From the NCBI GenBank assembly GCA_004380135.1, contig QXCR01000011.1, positions 124,001-188,000 on the forward strand: a stretch of 64,000 bases of DNA. Direction: 5' to 3'. Below, piece by piece: positions 45,090 to 57,100 of this stretch. Both the position numbers and the translations under genes were made by a program. Within the stretch, counting starts at the first letter, position 1; each line of letters starts with the position of its first letter. A model generated the notes under the pieces. It was given only the letters and a program-made list of their open reading frames with translations, searched no databases and had not been told where the DNA came from. Source of the DNA: Stemphylium vesicarium. Its lineage: Eukaryota; Ascomycota; Dothideomycetes; Pleosporales; Pleosporaceae.

Positions 45090-46654
45090 TCAGCTGTCCG
45101 AAAAGAATAATGCGGGCCTGTGTATCCCTCCCTCCGCGTCCCAACGCCTACACTGCGAATCCCCAGTATAGCTTATCAGCTTCCCGAAAACAATCTCCAG
45201 CTCAAACCTCATGCCCCGTTTCATACACTCTTTCTTAAGCCATGCTTCAAGATGTTCAAAGGCACGCCGAGCTAATTTTTCTTTTTTGAAAGACGCGTCA
45301 TACTGGTACGTACATTCAAGTACCACTTTCTCCAGCAGCGGGAGATTGAAGAGGAGGACTAGCGCAGGGTAGAGCATGACCAAGTTGTTTCCCGCGGATG
45401 TCCATATGAGGATATCTGCCCTCGGCCAATAATAGTCCTCGGATGGAACCTTTAATTCGAGGCGTAAAGTTCAAAGGCCCTTACATAGAGAGAGAAGGTG
45501 TGCGGGTCCAGGTTTGTGTCTTACGCTATATTTCCGCATGACGTAGCAGTTCTCGATGTGGAGGTGGGTGATGGCATCATACGCTTTACGACCTGGTATC
45601 CGATCCAGAAATTCGACTATAAACCTGAGCATCCTCGGGAGATAGAAAGCCTCTGGTGGTGGTCGGGTGTAATCTTTGACTTTGATGTGCCGTTCACGTA
45701 GAAGGACTGGGACACCTTCACTGAACAATTGCTTGTTCACGAGGCAGGTTGGTGGCAATGGACGCCGAGAAGGATCTTTTGATTGCGAGATAAGCCAGGA
45801 TGGGTCATAATCATCGCTTGTGTGTATGATGAGGCGTGTCGGCACATAAGCGAATAGCTGTGCATACACGAATTCGCGCAACTCGAGAGGAAGACTCATG
45901 AATCGGAACCAAAACCTACGAGCGCGATTAGAACAGCAGAAGCCGTCTCTTTTGGTTTCGAGTTGCACAGACTGGTCGCGGCAAGTATCGGCACTCCTCC
46001 AGCGGCCTCTGCAGCGCCAGCACCCATCGCGTCGGGTGGTGTTTGAGTACTAGCGTCTTTGAGCTCGGTAGCAAAAGTAGGCCCAGAGAAGGTTGACTTG
46101 TGCGCGGGATCGAAGAAGGCGCCCATGGCGGAATCTGACTTATTGGACGAAGCTGTCGACGGTCTGGAGTCGGGATCGATAGCTGCAGGTTTATTGCTTC
46201 GAAAATGCTCGTCTTCGTAGTCATCGATCTCTTGGATGTGCTCGTGATGGTCTGGCCCAGTCATCTCCTCTTTCTTGCTGGATGAAGCTGTCGACGGTTT
46301 AGCGCCTGAGTCCGTAGCCCTGATTCTATTGCTCCGAGAAGGCTGGTGGTCTGTGTCATGGATTTCTTGAAGGCGCTCGCTGAGGTTTTGCGAAGTCACC
46401 TTCTCCTTCCTACCGTCGTGTGCATTATCTCCACTCCAAGGGGAGCCAGATAATCGCATCGCCTCGATATCCCGCCATCTCACACATTTGACTACGCAAG
46501 CTCGCCCGTCTCTATGCCATTTCGCTAAGAACACGCGCAAATTGGGAAGGAGCGGTCTTGGCTGCGGATGTGGCTGTGGCTGTGGCTGTGGCTGTGGCTG
46601 TGGCTGTGGCTGTGGGTCGTCGTCCTTTGCTTTTCCGAAAAACAAAGAAAACAT
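45090..46654 (-). CDS. 2EXR/F-box-like domain protein with repetitive N-terminus
   Basis: 478 residues in a three-exon model: 46654-45969, 45915-45525, 45449-45090. Intron 1 (53 bp, GTGCAA...TTCTAATC...TAG) shifts frame to give ATSLFWFRFMSLPLELREFV. Intron 2 (75 bp) joins VMRKYS to VPSEDYYWP. The FRFMSLPLELREFVYAQLF segment and the following PPTCLVNKQLFSEGVPVLLR resemble fungal 2EXR/F-box-like proteins of unknown function. The N-terminus has (QP)n from a hexanucleotide repeat and two related ~45-residue units ending in PSTASSSK and PSTASSNK. Intron 1 uses a weak donor, so the join is less certain than the two halves. The alternative is two separate genes. Confidence 0.65.
46571..46616 (-). 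repeat. TGGCTG hexanucleotide repeat encoding Gln-Pro
   Basis: Seven perfect TGGCTG units on the plus strand. On the minus strand they encode alternating Pro-Gln near residues 14-28 of the 2EXR-like protein. Length polymorphism is likely. Confidence 0.92.
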
Positions 46655-46885
46655 GATGTGGCAGCAATGTCGTTGGCGGAGAGTTGAATCAATTAAAGTT
46701 GTAAGATTGTCGGTAGTTGAATAGTAGTTGATCTTGGAAATACCTGACTACTTGTAGGAGAAGAGGAAGAACAGTCTGTGTCATGTGAATGAGACCTAGT
46801 CTGCAGCCCCACCCAAGGCGCAAGTGAAAGCCAAAGGAAAACACCGTGCGCGAACCGACTCTCTGCGTGCTTTCACCCTCCAGCC

Positions 46886-49590
46886 TTACATGATGGAAAA
46901 GTTGTTAGCCCATCCTAAAGGCCCAAAGCCCTCAAATCCGGTTGACTGTGCATTCTCATCGTCACTTGCCTCCCACCCAAAGAAGTTCTGTAAGTCGTCG
47001 AGATTGAACATGGGTTGTTCAAAAGCGGCTGGTGCGCCGGGTGAAGAGTACATTGGTCCAATTTGTTGCTCTGATGGTGAATTCATGTCATGGCCTGACG
47101 TCACTGTAGACGATACTTCGGCTGAGGTTGGCGCCGTGAATGGATAACGAGTCTTGGCGGTGCGGAGAGTGGAGGGTGAAGTTGCTGACAATATCTCTTC
47201 CACGGGTGGTATCATGGAGATGGCGGCATTCCGTTGCCGAGGGGTGCCCACCATCGGTGCAGGAGCCCCAACGATGCGCCGCGCTTCGTTCTCAGATGGA
47301 TCCTGGGGCGCGATGTAGTCAGCGGAGTGCCCGCGGGCAAGGCTGTCTCGCACAGTCTCTAGCCAGCGCTCCGACGTGATACACAATGACTCAGCAAGTG
47401 GGTACATGAACGCCATCTCTCGCAGCGCCTGGTTGTTGTACTGCACTAGTTCGACTGTCCGCCCAATGACAGTCCCAGCGTCAGCCTTGGTTACATCCAA
47501 GATCCTGGCAATGTAGTACAGCATGATGCGACTACTATTGTAGACGAAAGAGGGCAATATGGAATCCGCAAAGTGTTTGACGCCATGCTGGAGTATATGT
47601 GAGACCAAGACAGACATGCGTTGCGCGTGCTCGAAACAAACGTCCTGTAGATGGCCCACAAAAGCCTGCCGATCCGAAGGGAATACGAAGGGCTCTTGAT
47701 TCTTGAAAAGGTCGGGGAGTGCGATTCGATGCACGTCGCACATAACATGATGGTACATGCAGTGGATGAGAAGGAGAGCACCTAGTTGATGGGTTTCGCG
47801 TCGGATGTAGATGTTGTCCGCTGAAAAGTCTAGCCAAGACGGCAAACTTTGCCTCCATGATTGTATGTCGTCAATTAGGGTTGCGAATCCAGATCCCGGA
47901 AGCCAAGGCGGCTGTTCTTCGTCCATGTGCTTCACAAAGCTGCAGAACATCAGTATTGAACCCGCGCGAGAGCTCACGCATGCCACTACTCACCGTAAGA
48001 CCCGTCGCCATATGCTGACAATGCGTACGTAGTACGCTGCCATCCCCAAATTATCGGCTGGTTTCTCCGGGATGTCCTGCTGAGGCATAAACTCCAGGAG
48101 TGTGCCTTTCTCGAGCCTTTCGGTAACACATGGTATCTGTAGTGAGAATTGTCGCTCGTTACAAGGAAGCTGGATCTTGAGATCTCTTTCATTGAGTATA
48201 GTGAGATGATCGACGCCGCTACCAGCCCAAACATCGATCATGTAACACGCCCACATCAGCCTTCTTCGAGATTCTCTGACAGACACCTCGTTCGGACTTC
48301 CTCCAACTTCCTTGCAAAGTATGTCTGGCGCTACTTCATTGTTTAGCTGCAAAGCATGCGCCATACGTATGACTAGACCGGTGAGAAGAAACGAGCCAGC
48401 GTAGTTGCCATTCCTCGCTTCCTGGTCATGAAGGAGGACCAATACCTTGAGTTTAGTGATCGATATGGTGCTGTAGTCGGCGAAGAACATCTCTTCGGCG
48501 ACCTTGGCCCACTGGCTTCCAGCTGACTGTATCAGATCTTTGGTCAGGGGCGAGAATGACTCACTATAATCGAGTGCGTAGAACCGAGCTCCCAATGCAC
48601 ACATGATGTGCAGGAGCGCCTGGTCGGATGCATCCACCAGCTGGCCTTCATCCAACATTCGAATAAACGAGGGTTTGTGTTCGAAGGCGAAAACTCGAAT
48701 AGGGTGAACATTGTTGAAGTACGCGTCTAGCAAAGCATGGAGTTTTATTCTGGGCGGTAGCTCCTTGGAGAATAGCCTAAGCGCTTCTATCAGTACGTGA
48801 TGGCGTTAGAAAGTGATGCGCCACTCACCACAACAATCCAGGCGGGCACCCCGGTATAGCAGCGTCGTTGCTCGACAGCGGACCAAGCATGCTAAGGGGT
48901 GTCGCAGAAGTTTGGGGGTCATGAGGCGGTATCATCATCGAGCCAGCCTGCGACTCTGATGCAGGAGTGGCGATACTCTGCACCCAAGCTGGTTCGTTTT
49001 GCTCCGCATCGTAAATACATGTTGCCCGGCGTTGCTGGCATCGCGTGCAGGTGGGTCGTTCGCCAGAACATTTGACTTTGGAGTCTCGACAGGGAATACA
49101 AGAACGGAATGTTCGTTTTCTCTTGATACCGACGACCGGCTCGTAAGCCGTGTTCGGCCTTCTTGCTGCGGTCGAAACTCCGCCATGCTGTACACAATCC
49201 AGCTGTAGCCTCTCGCAGTTCAGGCAGCCGTTTGGTCGCTCATCGCATTTGACCTGGGAGATCGTCAGCTATGTTCGGTCCTAGAGTTTATAGTTCTTTG
49301 ATAGTGTTTGGACCAGATCGTCGGATCCGACTACCATCACCGCAACGGCGTACTGATAGCTCTTACGCTCGCCATCCATGTCGTCGTAGGCAGGGCCACA
49401 AAACAGACACGCCAAATGATAATGAAAGCCTACCTTCCTCGCACGACAAGTAGCACAGGCTGTCCGAATACTGTCAGCACAGGTTCCGCGGCACTGAAAG
49501 CCAGCAAAATCCATCGCACATACCATTAACTGGTCGTCTGCGCTTCTTAGCAGGCGTCTCTGACGACACGGGTGTTTCCGGCGACTCCAT
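46886..49590 (-). CDS. Transcription factor with two tandem Zn2Cys6 clusters
   Basis: 784 residues in five exons: 49590-49524, 49459-49434, 49253-48829, 48776-47994, 47939-46886. The 26-nt second exon encodes ACATCRARK. Intron 2 is 180 bp. Cluster 1 has Cys24, 27, 34, 41, 44 and 51; cluster 2 has Cys83, 86, 93, 100, 103 and 110. Both fit C-x2-C-x6-C-x6-C-x2-C-x6-C and both carry the RxxKVKC basic core. A nuclear-type basic run (AKKRRRP) precedes them. The fungal-specific transcription factor domain covers about 200-560 (LLDAYFNNVHPIRVF, ESRRRLMWACYMIDVW). The tail is Pro/Ser-rich and acidic, possibly an activation region. Target genes are unknown. Two complete clusters in one protein are unusual. 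Confidence 0.87.
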
Positions 49591-51175
49591 GTATTATTCG
49601 GTTTGTCGCTCGGAATGTCGCGTTTCCTGGAAGCTGGCGGTTGCAGAGGGCGACGAGCGGACACGGCCCAGACTTAAGGCAAAATATGACGTGCTGGAAG
49701 GCCCGGATTGGCTCACAGCATGGGGCTTGGCGGTGGGGTCATGCTGAGTTCGGCCCTGGTGCGGATCTCCATCCCACACCAACTAGCCGCTTGCAGCAAA
49801 TCGGGTCTACTTTCATCCTAATCTCCGCTACTGATGTACTCTGTGGATACACGTCGTTTGGTACCGGACTACCACCAGCATCGCGACCGTCTGTCACACG
49901 ATACCCCTTGGTCTCTTTGGCATTCAATGCACAAGTGATCTGTTCAGACTGCCTACTTCACGCTTTGTGCCGCATGCCGGCTACGTCCGGGATTTACTAC
50001 CCTGCATTGCTGACTGATCATCTTGCTTCACGCTGTGCGACATCAAAACGTACCTAGGTAGTCTCAATATGGCGGACATGGGCTAATCACGGGCGCCAAG
50101 CTCACATTTCCACAGCACGTCCTCAGGGAATAGACTAGCCTTCGGGAATATCTTCATAATGGAGTCATGCACCTGGACACGAACGTTTTAACCAGGTCCC
50201 CTGTGGGTATCGTCGACGAGCCGAACAACCGGGGTCAGTCTTTAAAAAAGCCACGGCCGCGTAGCGTGGTCGAGAAGGAAATTGTAATAATAGAGCCTTG
50301 GGCAATAGTGCGAATCAACGCATGCCAATTTTTTCAATTGCTGCATGTTAAGCGCGCCAAGGAAAAGCAGGATGTCATGATCACGAGTTCCATTTCCCTC
50401 TACACATCATGCATGTCCTACATGCTCCTCAAGCCTTACCAAGCAAACCTTGACTCCGCCATCTATTCCCAAAGCCGTAAACATTTCCCTCCCCTTGCGC
50501 GCCATCTTCTTGGCTTTGGTCTAAGATACGACTCCAGAGCGTGGTTTCGTAACTCCAACCTCTTTACTACCTAGGTACTGCGCCATGGCATGAGGCGTCT
50601 TGTGCGAAACGTTGAGCTTGCAAACTTTGAGCCGAATCCTGCCCGATATCGCTGTACTGAGGCTTTACATTGCAACTTTCCTCATCCGATGAAAGCCAAG
50701 CTTTGCAGACATACATGAGAAGGGACGGTCCCGATGTTGCCTCGAGGCGGTGACAAGAAGGAGAGGGAGAGATCGTCCTCAAGACTCTGGATATATACTC
50801 ATCCGGAGTCTTTTCATTTTCTCGGAATGAACAGGTAAAGGAGCGGACTATCAAAATTGCAGGACTGACGATACAGTCAAGGGTGCTCGGATGGGCGGAG
50901 ATCTGGCCGACCTAGGCGAATAAAGATACATCATCCACGATCCGAGTTGTTTCTGAACTGGGCAATCGGAGTGAATTCTGATAGAGCTTGAAAGCACTGT
51001 TCTTCTACTACAGACCGCAACTCACAAAGAATAACCCACTACTTCTATTCTATCACACTGCCTCGATGCAAATCGCACCCAAGAAACGCCATGTAAATGC
51101 CCAAGGCGCCAACCCAACGCTAATCACTGCCTGGATAGGTCCCAACCTCTGTTCACGAGACGATGTTTGCCACTT
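49591..51175. other. Intergenic, 1.6 kb
   Basis: Promoter side of the two-cluster regulator and 3' flank of the BEACH gene. The longest frame (50167-50574, plus) has no recognisable features and lacks splice support. No RNA or repeat seen. Confidence 0.5.
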
Positions 51176-54100
51176 TCAATAGTGTCGGTGCACGCAACTC
51201 CATTCGTACTGCGACAACGAGTTAGCATAGGCCCACTGCGCAGTCATCGATAATATGGGGCTGGAGAAGACCCCCTGAAAGCCAAAGAACGTCTTTCCGT
51301 TCCTTGCGCGCTTCACATAGCTCATGGGTGCGTTTCGCGTCCTGAACCTTGTGTCAAGAGTAATGAGAAAAACTACGTACCACTCTGCCATCCTCGTCGC
51401 CAGTATAGACATTATGAGGCATTGGTAGTATACAGGTAATGGGCGCTGCCTGTGTCGGCACAGTAGGGTCACCGTGATTGAGGACGTTGATGAGATTGGC
51501 AGACCATTTAGTGGGCGCGGCTGTTGTTGATGACATGAGCGGAGGTGTGGGAACCAGGTGGAAAATCTAAAGAGTGAATCAGTAACTGTGACAAAGAGAG
51601 TAAGCGACAGAGAAGAAAAAACTGCATACCTTTACTACTCCTCTTCGATGCCCAGTGAAGATGAGTTCTCGTTCGCACCATTCATTACCCACCCCTTCGT
51701 ACACTGCTACGGTCGTGATGTAGTCGGCATCGTCTTCGCTATCGCAGATGTCTTCGTTGAGGAGTATCGCGCCATTGAGCGTAGTGACGATCAGTCGGTT
51801 TCCACATGCGAGGATGATGTTGCCACTGACACTGTTGATCCTTGCTGCTTGGACTGGCACCGGGTTGCGCTTTTGCCGCGCGCCAAGAGCTAACTCGCGC
51901 ACGAACTCGTTGCGGTTGAGGTCCCAGAGGTACACCCGCCCATCGAGCGAAGCCGACAAGAACGCCGAGAATGCGCGACTGGCGGCGAGCGTCACAACAG
52001 GCGACTTATGACCAAAGAGTGTAGTGGCGTTCTGGAGATCAATGTGACCCCGCTCGCCTTTGTTGACATTCCATATGGCAAGGGTACAGTCTGTTCCTGC
52101 TGTGATCAAGGTTCGGCCATCGACAAAGTGCGATGTTGTTAATTGCCCCGAATGCAGGTGTTCGAACAAGCCGATTAGCTTCTTTGAGTTCGAATCGTAG
52201 AAACGGACGCTTCCGTCCGTGAAACCCCATTCCATATACCGATCGTGGTGAGGGGGGATGTTGTGACGGAATGGCGCAGAACATAGCAGCTTGTCGCTCT
52301 TGCTAGTATAGTTGAGAAATGAGATGCGATCATGTGTTTCAAGTAGTGTGCCTGGCACGCGATGAAGGCTTTCCGCCGCTGTGTCGAGCCTGGTGGCCCG
52401 AGCAACATTGTCTTTTTGTGGGTGCGGTCTTTGGAAAACCTGGGGAGGCGTCTGACCGAAGTTGTTGATAACACTGATCTTCTGCGCTCGCTCTTTCTCA
52501 TCGGTAATAGAATCGAGATCGATAGCACCTTGGTAGGTCATGTAGTGGAACACGTTTGCGGCCTCAATAGCCGCTTCACCCCGCTGTTTATAACCGAAGA
52601 TCAGATCGATCCAGTGGTGCAAGTTTTGACTGACATAAGGGCTTTCCAAAGCTTCGCGTTGCTTGGCTATGAAAATTGCAGGGTCTCCTTTAGCCCAGGG
52701 AGGCAGGCTTACGTTGTCAATAGTAGACCCGTCAGAACGGAGCCCGAAGTTGTATCCATTGACATTGGTCAGGAAATCTGGAAGAAAGTAGAACTCAGGT
52801 GTGAGTTCACGTACATCAGCCATGTTCTTGGCTGATACCGATTCCCATACATTCTGGATTGAGTAGAACATGCGATCCGCATGATCCCATGTACCGCCTT
52901 GGATGAGGAAGAATGCTGCACTGAATGGTTGGAGTCGCATGAGATAAGACGCTACAGTCATAGCGGACGAATAGTGAGTTCCATAGTGGAAGGCATGGCT
53001 GGCATCGCCCATCTCCGCGAAAGAACTGAACCTTTCCCTAATCAAATGCTCTTGCTTCGGGTCCTGAATACCGATAGGCTTCCTGAGATCACGAAAGTTG
53101 CTCGGGTCGCTCAGGTCAAGTTCCTCGCTATGATAGTTCGAAATTATCCAAGGGAAGACAGGATATTGGGTGAGGTCGTTGAAGGTCCTTCCGGCCAGCG
53201 TGTTGACAAACATCAGGTAATGAAAATTGGACATCTCTCCTTTGAGCCATTTCTTTGTTGCTGGATGGGATGATGCTGAACCGAAGGCGGATGCGAAGCG
53301 TGATCCAAAAGTTTGAGGCGCCTCTTCCGGGTTGCGCAAAGAGTCCAGACGCCATGAAATCTCGGAATTGGCAAGCTTGTCCGGGTTCGCAACGTGCGAC
53401 GCTCGCTGAAGAACTCGAGAGTGTATGTCATTCCGAGCTTGTGCAGAGATTGCTGTTAAGAGGTAGCTCCGGCCATCGTCGAAAAAGACCTCGATACCGA
53501 CGTCGCGGTGTAGGAAGCGCCGCTTCGAGATGCTGATGACTTCGGTCCACTTCCAATTCCTCACGGCTTCTTCTTGACTCCTGGGTGGCGGTCGACGGTT
53601 CGTGACTGCCTCTTTGCCAGCAATGACCTGGACATAAGGGTCGCGCTCATCAGGCGGCGCCTGCCATACGCGCACAATTTCGCCGTCGGACCTTTGGAAA
53701 AAGTCGTCCAGAAGGTAAAGGCAGTCTTTTCCTACGATAAGAAGACCTTCTATAGCTTCAAGACCCACAACCCGGGAGATGTTGCAAACGTATTGGACTT
53801 GGTCGCCACGATTGAGGCTGCGCATGACTTTCCGGTTCTTGTCTTCGAAGCCATCCTCATCCTCATACATTGCTTCGACCATCTCGAAATCATCGTCACT
53901 GGCAGATTCGACTTCTTCTATCGGTTCACCCGATGCAGTTGCCGTCGATGATGATCTCACTGACCGACCAGTAACGGGTGTGACCCCGACAGCTTCTTTG
54001 GCAGATATAGCAGGCACAGTGGTGTCCAATCTGGGCCTGTCCCGAGGATCTGTGTCCTTTCGCTTGGGCTGGTAGGTTTGATCCAGGCTTGTGTTGTCGA

Positions 54101-57100
54101 CGATGATGCGCAAACGCTTTCGGTCACGACCTTCGGTTTCATCGAGCCGCCACCTAGCGGGGGGACTGTCCTCGAACAGCTCGCATGGGCCTTTCAGCTG
54201 GTGATCCAGTTTGGCCAGTACCGTTGCCATGTAAGTAGCATTATCCTGCTGGTCTTGTAGCACACGCTGATGCTTGATACGTTCGGATGCATGTATATTG
54301 GACCGCCAATGATTTGTTGAGTTCTCATGGTGGTTCCAGACATTGTCCGCGAGAAGTTCGTCAGATTGCCATTGCTTCAGCTTCTCTTTGCGCTTGGCGA
54401 TGCGCCTTTGTGATGTTTCTTCGGTCTTCTTGTTTTGGCTTTGCGCATAGTCTTCCCAAGACTTGGTCATCGAACCATAGAAGAATTTATCCATATCCAC
54501 CTTGTTCTTGTCGAGCCATTCGAGGAACGTTTCGTTGTCTAGCTCTACCAGTTTCTGAAAGCCATCGTAAAGGTCTTTTGTGTCTCCATGAATTGCGTCG
54601 GCAAGGATCATGGATGTTTCGTGGGGCTTTTGGACCATGAGCAGCCTCCAAAAGTTTGCCGCTGCGAGGCGTACGGTCGTATGGTCCGACGAAAGTTGAG
54701 AGTAGAGCAGATAGCAGATCATTTTTAGTGAAAATGTCTCGTTGTTGGCGGATGAGAGGATGATTGGTTGCCAATATACCATCTTCTCGATCACGGCTGT
54801 GGTGATTGCTCCACCTTCAGATTCATCTGGGTCTGCTAACCGGAGAAGCGCGACTCTCAAGAAAGTAGTACGAACGGACTGAATAGCCTGGGTGCAAAGC
54901 CGAACGGATTTGATAGCTGCAATGTCAGGACGCTCCAGGTATTCCAAAAGAAATCCAGCAAAGTCAAGCAATGGCTCTGCACCTTCAAGGAACCATCCTT
55001 CGAAGACAGCCTCAGAAATATGAAGCACAAAACGGGAGAGGTTCGTAAGGACTCGCGGCTCGTGCAAAAGCTTTTGGTCCAGCTGGAGCGCGTTCTTTAC
55101 CGATAGCATGGTCTGCCGTAGAATGTAGGATTCAAAATATGCCTGATGTTCTTGGAATCCCGGTGGCGTTTTCAAGAACAGTCCTAAGCCGGGGAACTCT
55201 TTGCGCGTGAATATCTGGTCCTTGAAGACATCGAGAACGACCTCTAGCATGGCTTCGACCACTGAGCTTCCCACCTTCAACGCTACGGGAGCAGCATATT
55301 TGGAAGAAAGGATGGGGTTCAGAGAAGGTTGTTGAGCAGCCTTCTTCCGATCCGCCGACACGAGTACGAAAGATGACGCCCTACGGAACGGTAGGACGCG
55401 CCGAGAAGAAGGCGAAGGCGATGCATTGACATTACTGGTTCGAATCACAGGCGCTTCCTGTCCGTTAGCTTTGGACAATGGTTGTATGACGACGTCTTGA
55501 CCCTCAAATGTTAACGCTGAGCCTCGTGACAGTAGCTCAGTTTCTGCGCTGACACTATCAGATGTTACAATAACTGGGTATAGAACGAACAACAACTCTT
55601 GGACGTAGTTGGAAATGTTCGCGTAATCCCGAAAGCCCTCCGATCGAGAGTGTAGTTCGGATAAAAACTGAATAGCAGAATTCAGGACAACAGCAAAGTC
55701 ATTCAGACGATCTGTCTGGGGCGCACGTGTATCTGAGATGGTCAGCATTGGTGAAACAGTTCTGCGAGGATATACTTACCAACTGTCGGTTGCTTGGCGT
55801 TCAACGACATCGTTCTACGCCGGCCACGAGGTGTCGCGCCCTCCCCGTTTTCCTGTTTGGAAGTGCTGTTGTCTGTTCGAGCCAGATCTCGATCACGGAC
55901 AATCGTGCGTAAGCCTGTCTCTAGCATCGCGGTGATTACGGGGAAGACTTCCGGATAGCAGATCCTCAGCTCAGACTGCGGCGAATGGGCGATGAAGATG
56001 TCAACCAGATTAAAGACATCGAAATCACGTTCAAAGTCTATAGTTGCAACATCGCGACCAAATAGTACTGCAAAGCAGATGGTCCAGATACCCGGTGTAT
56101 TCCACCAATGGCGCAATCGGTTCTTCATGAGTATAAATCCGCCTGTCTTGTCCGCGAACTTCTTGACATAATGGGTTCCGTTGAGCACAAGCAAGCGAGC
56201 TAGAATCTTTGCTCCGAGAACGACAACCCGTTGCTCTGGTTCAGCGAGCAGATAAAGAAGCCATTTACCTGTGACATTCTTTGCGAATCGAACTACCTCA
56301 TGTGGATTTTGGGGATCACAGAGCAATTCAGCCAGGAGATTGAGGATGGCGATTCCTAGATCCGGCAGGGATAACGGCGGCGCATCTGCGCCACTTTGAG
56401 ATGGGCTGTTCGATCGTGGTGTAGATTCCGGGGTCAAAGCAGGTGTTGTGCCCTTCCGAAGACGGGTCGTGCTCGCCTTAGGGCGTAACGCCCGTTTTGC
56501 GTAAGATGCACGGCTGTCATGCAGCGCATACGTGACGAAAAGGGAAAGCGATCTCGCGTTCTCCCCATTGAAGTTAATTATCAGCAGAGCCTTGAAAGCA
56601 TCAAGAAAGAGTTTGAAGGTCGACGGGGTAAACCTCTCCCCTTTCAAAGCATCCGTGAGCCGCTTGACCACACCTTCGACACGTTAGTTTAAAACAGTAA
56701 ACCCTGCAGGTATACGTACGTATTCTGTGGAAACGCTTAGCATTGTAATGATGATGCTTACTGCCTCGAGCGAAATGGACAAATTGCGAGTAATATAGCT
56801 TATGCGTCTCCAAAGATGTGGCTCTGCGCCAAATCTCTAAATCAACGAGAAGAACTCTGTATGCGAGAGGATTTATGATGAGCGACTCGGTCGGCAGATT
56901 TTCGTCATATCCAACGAATCGAAGGATGATCCGGAGTAGCTGCAGAACGAAGCTTTCGCAATCTTCCTGTGTAACATCAAGTGACGAAGCATTTCGCATT
57001 ACCAGTCCGCCCATGGCATACCCGATTTTTTGGCGCAGGACTTCAGCCAGAACAGCGAATCCATTGCGCTGCTCCATGGCTTCACAATTGCGCCAGTTGC

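Noticed and set aside
50167..50574. 135-codon plus-strand ORF
   Set aside because: No recognisable fold, no supporting context; likely chance in a 1.6-kb intergenic region.
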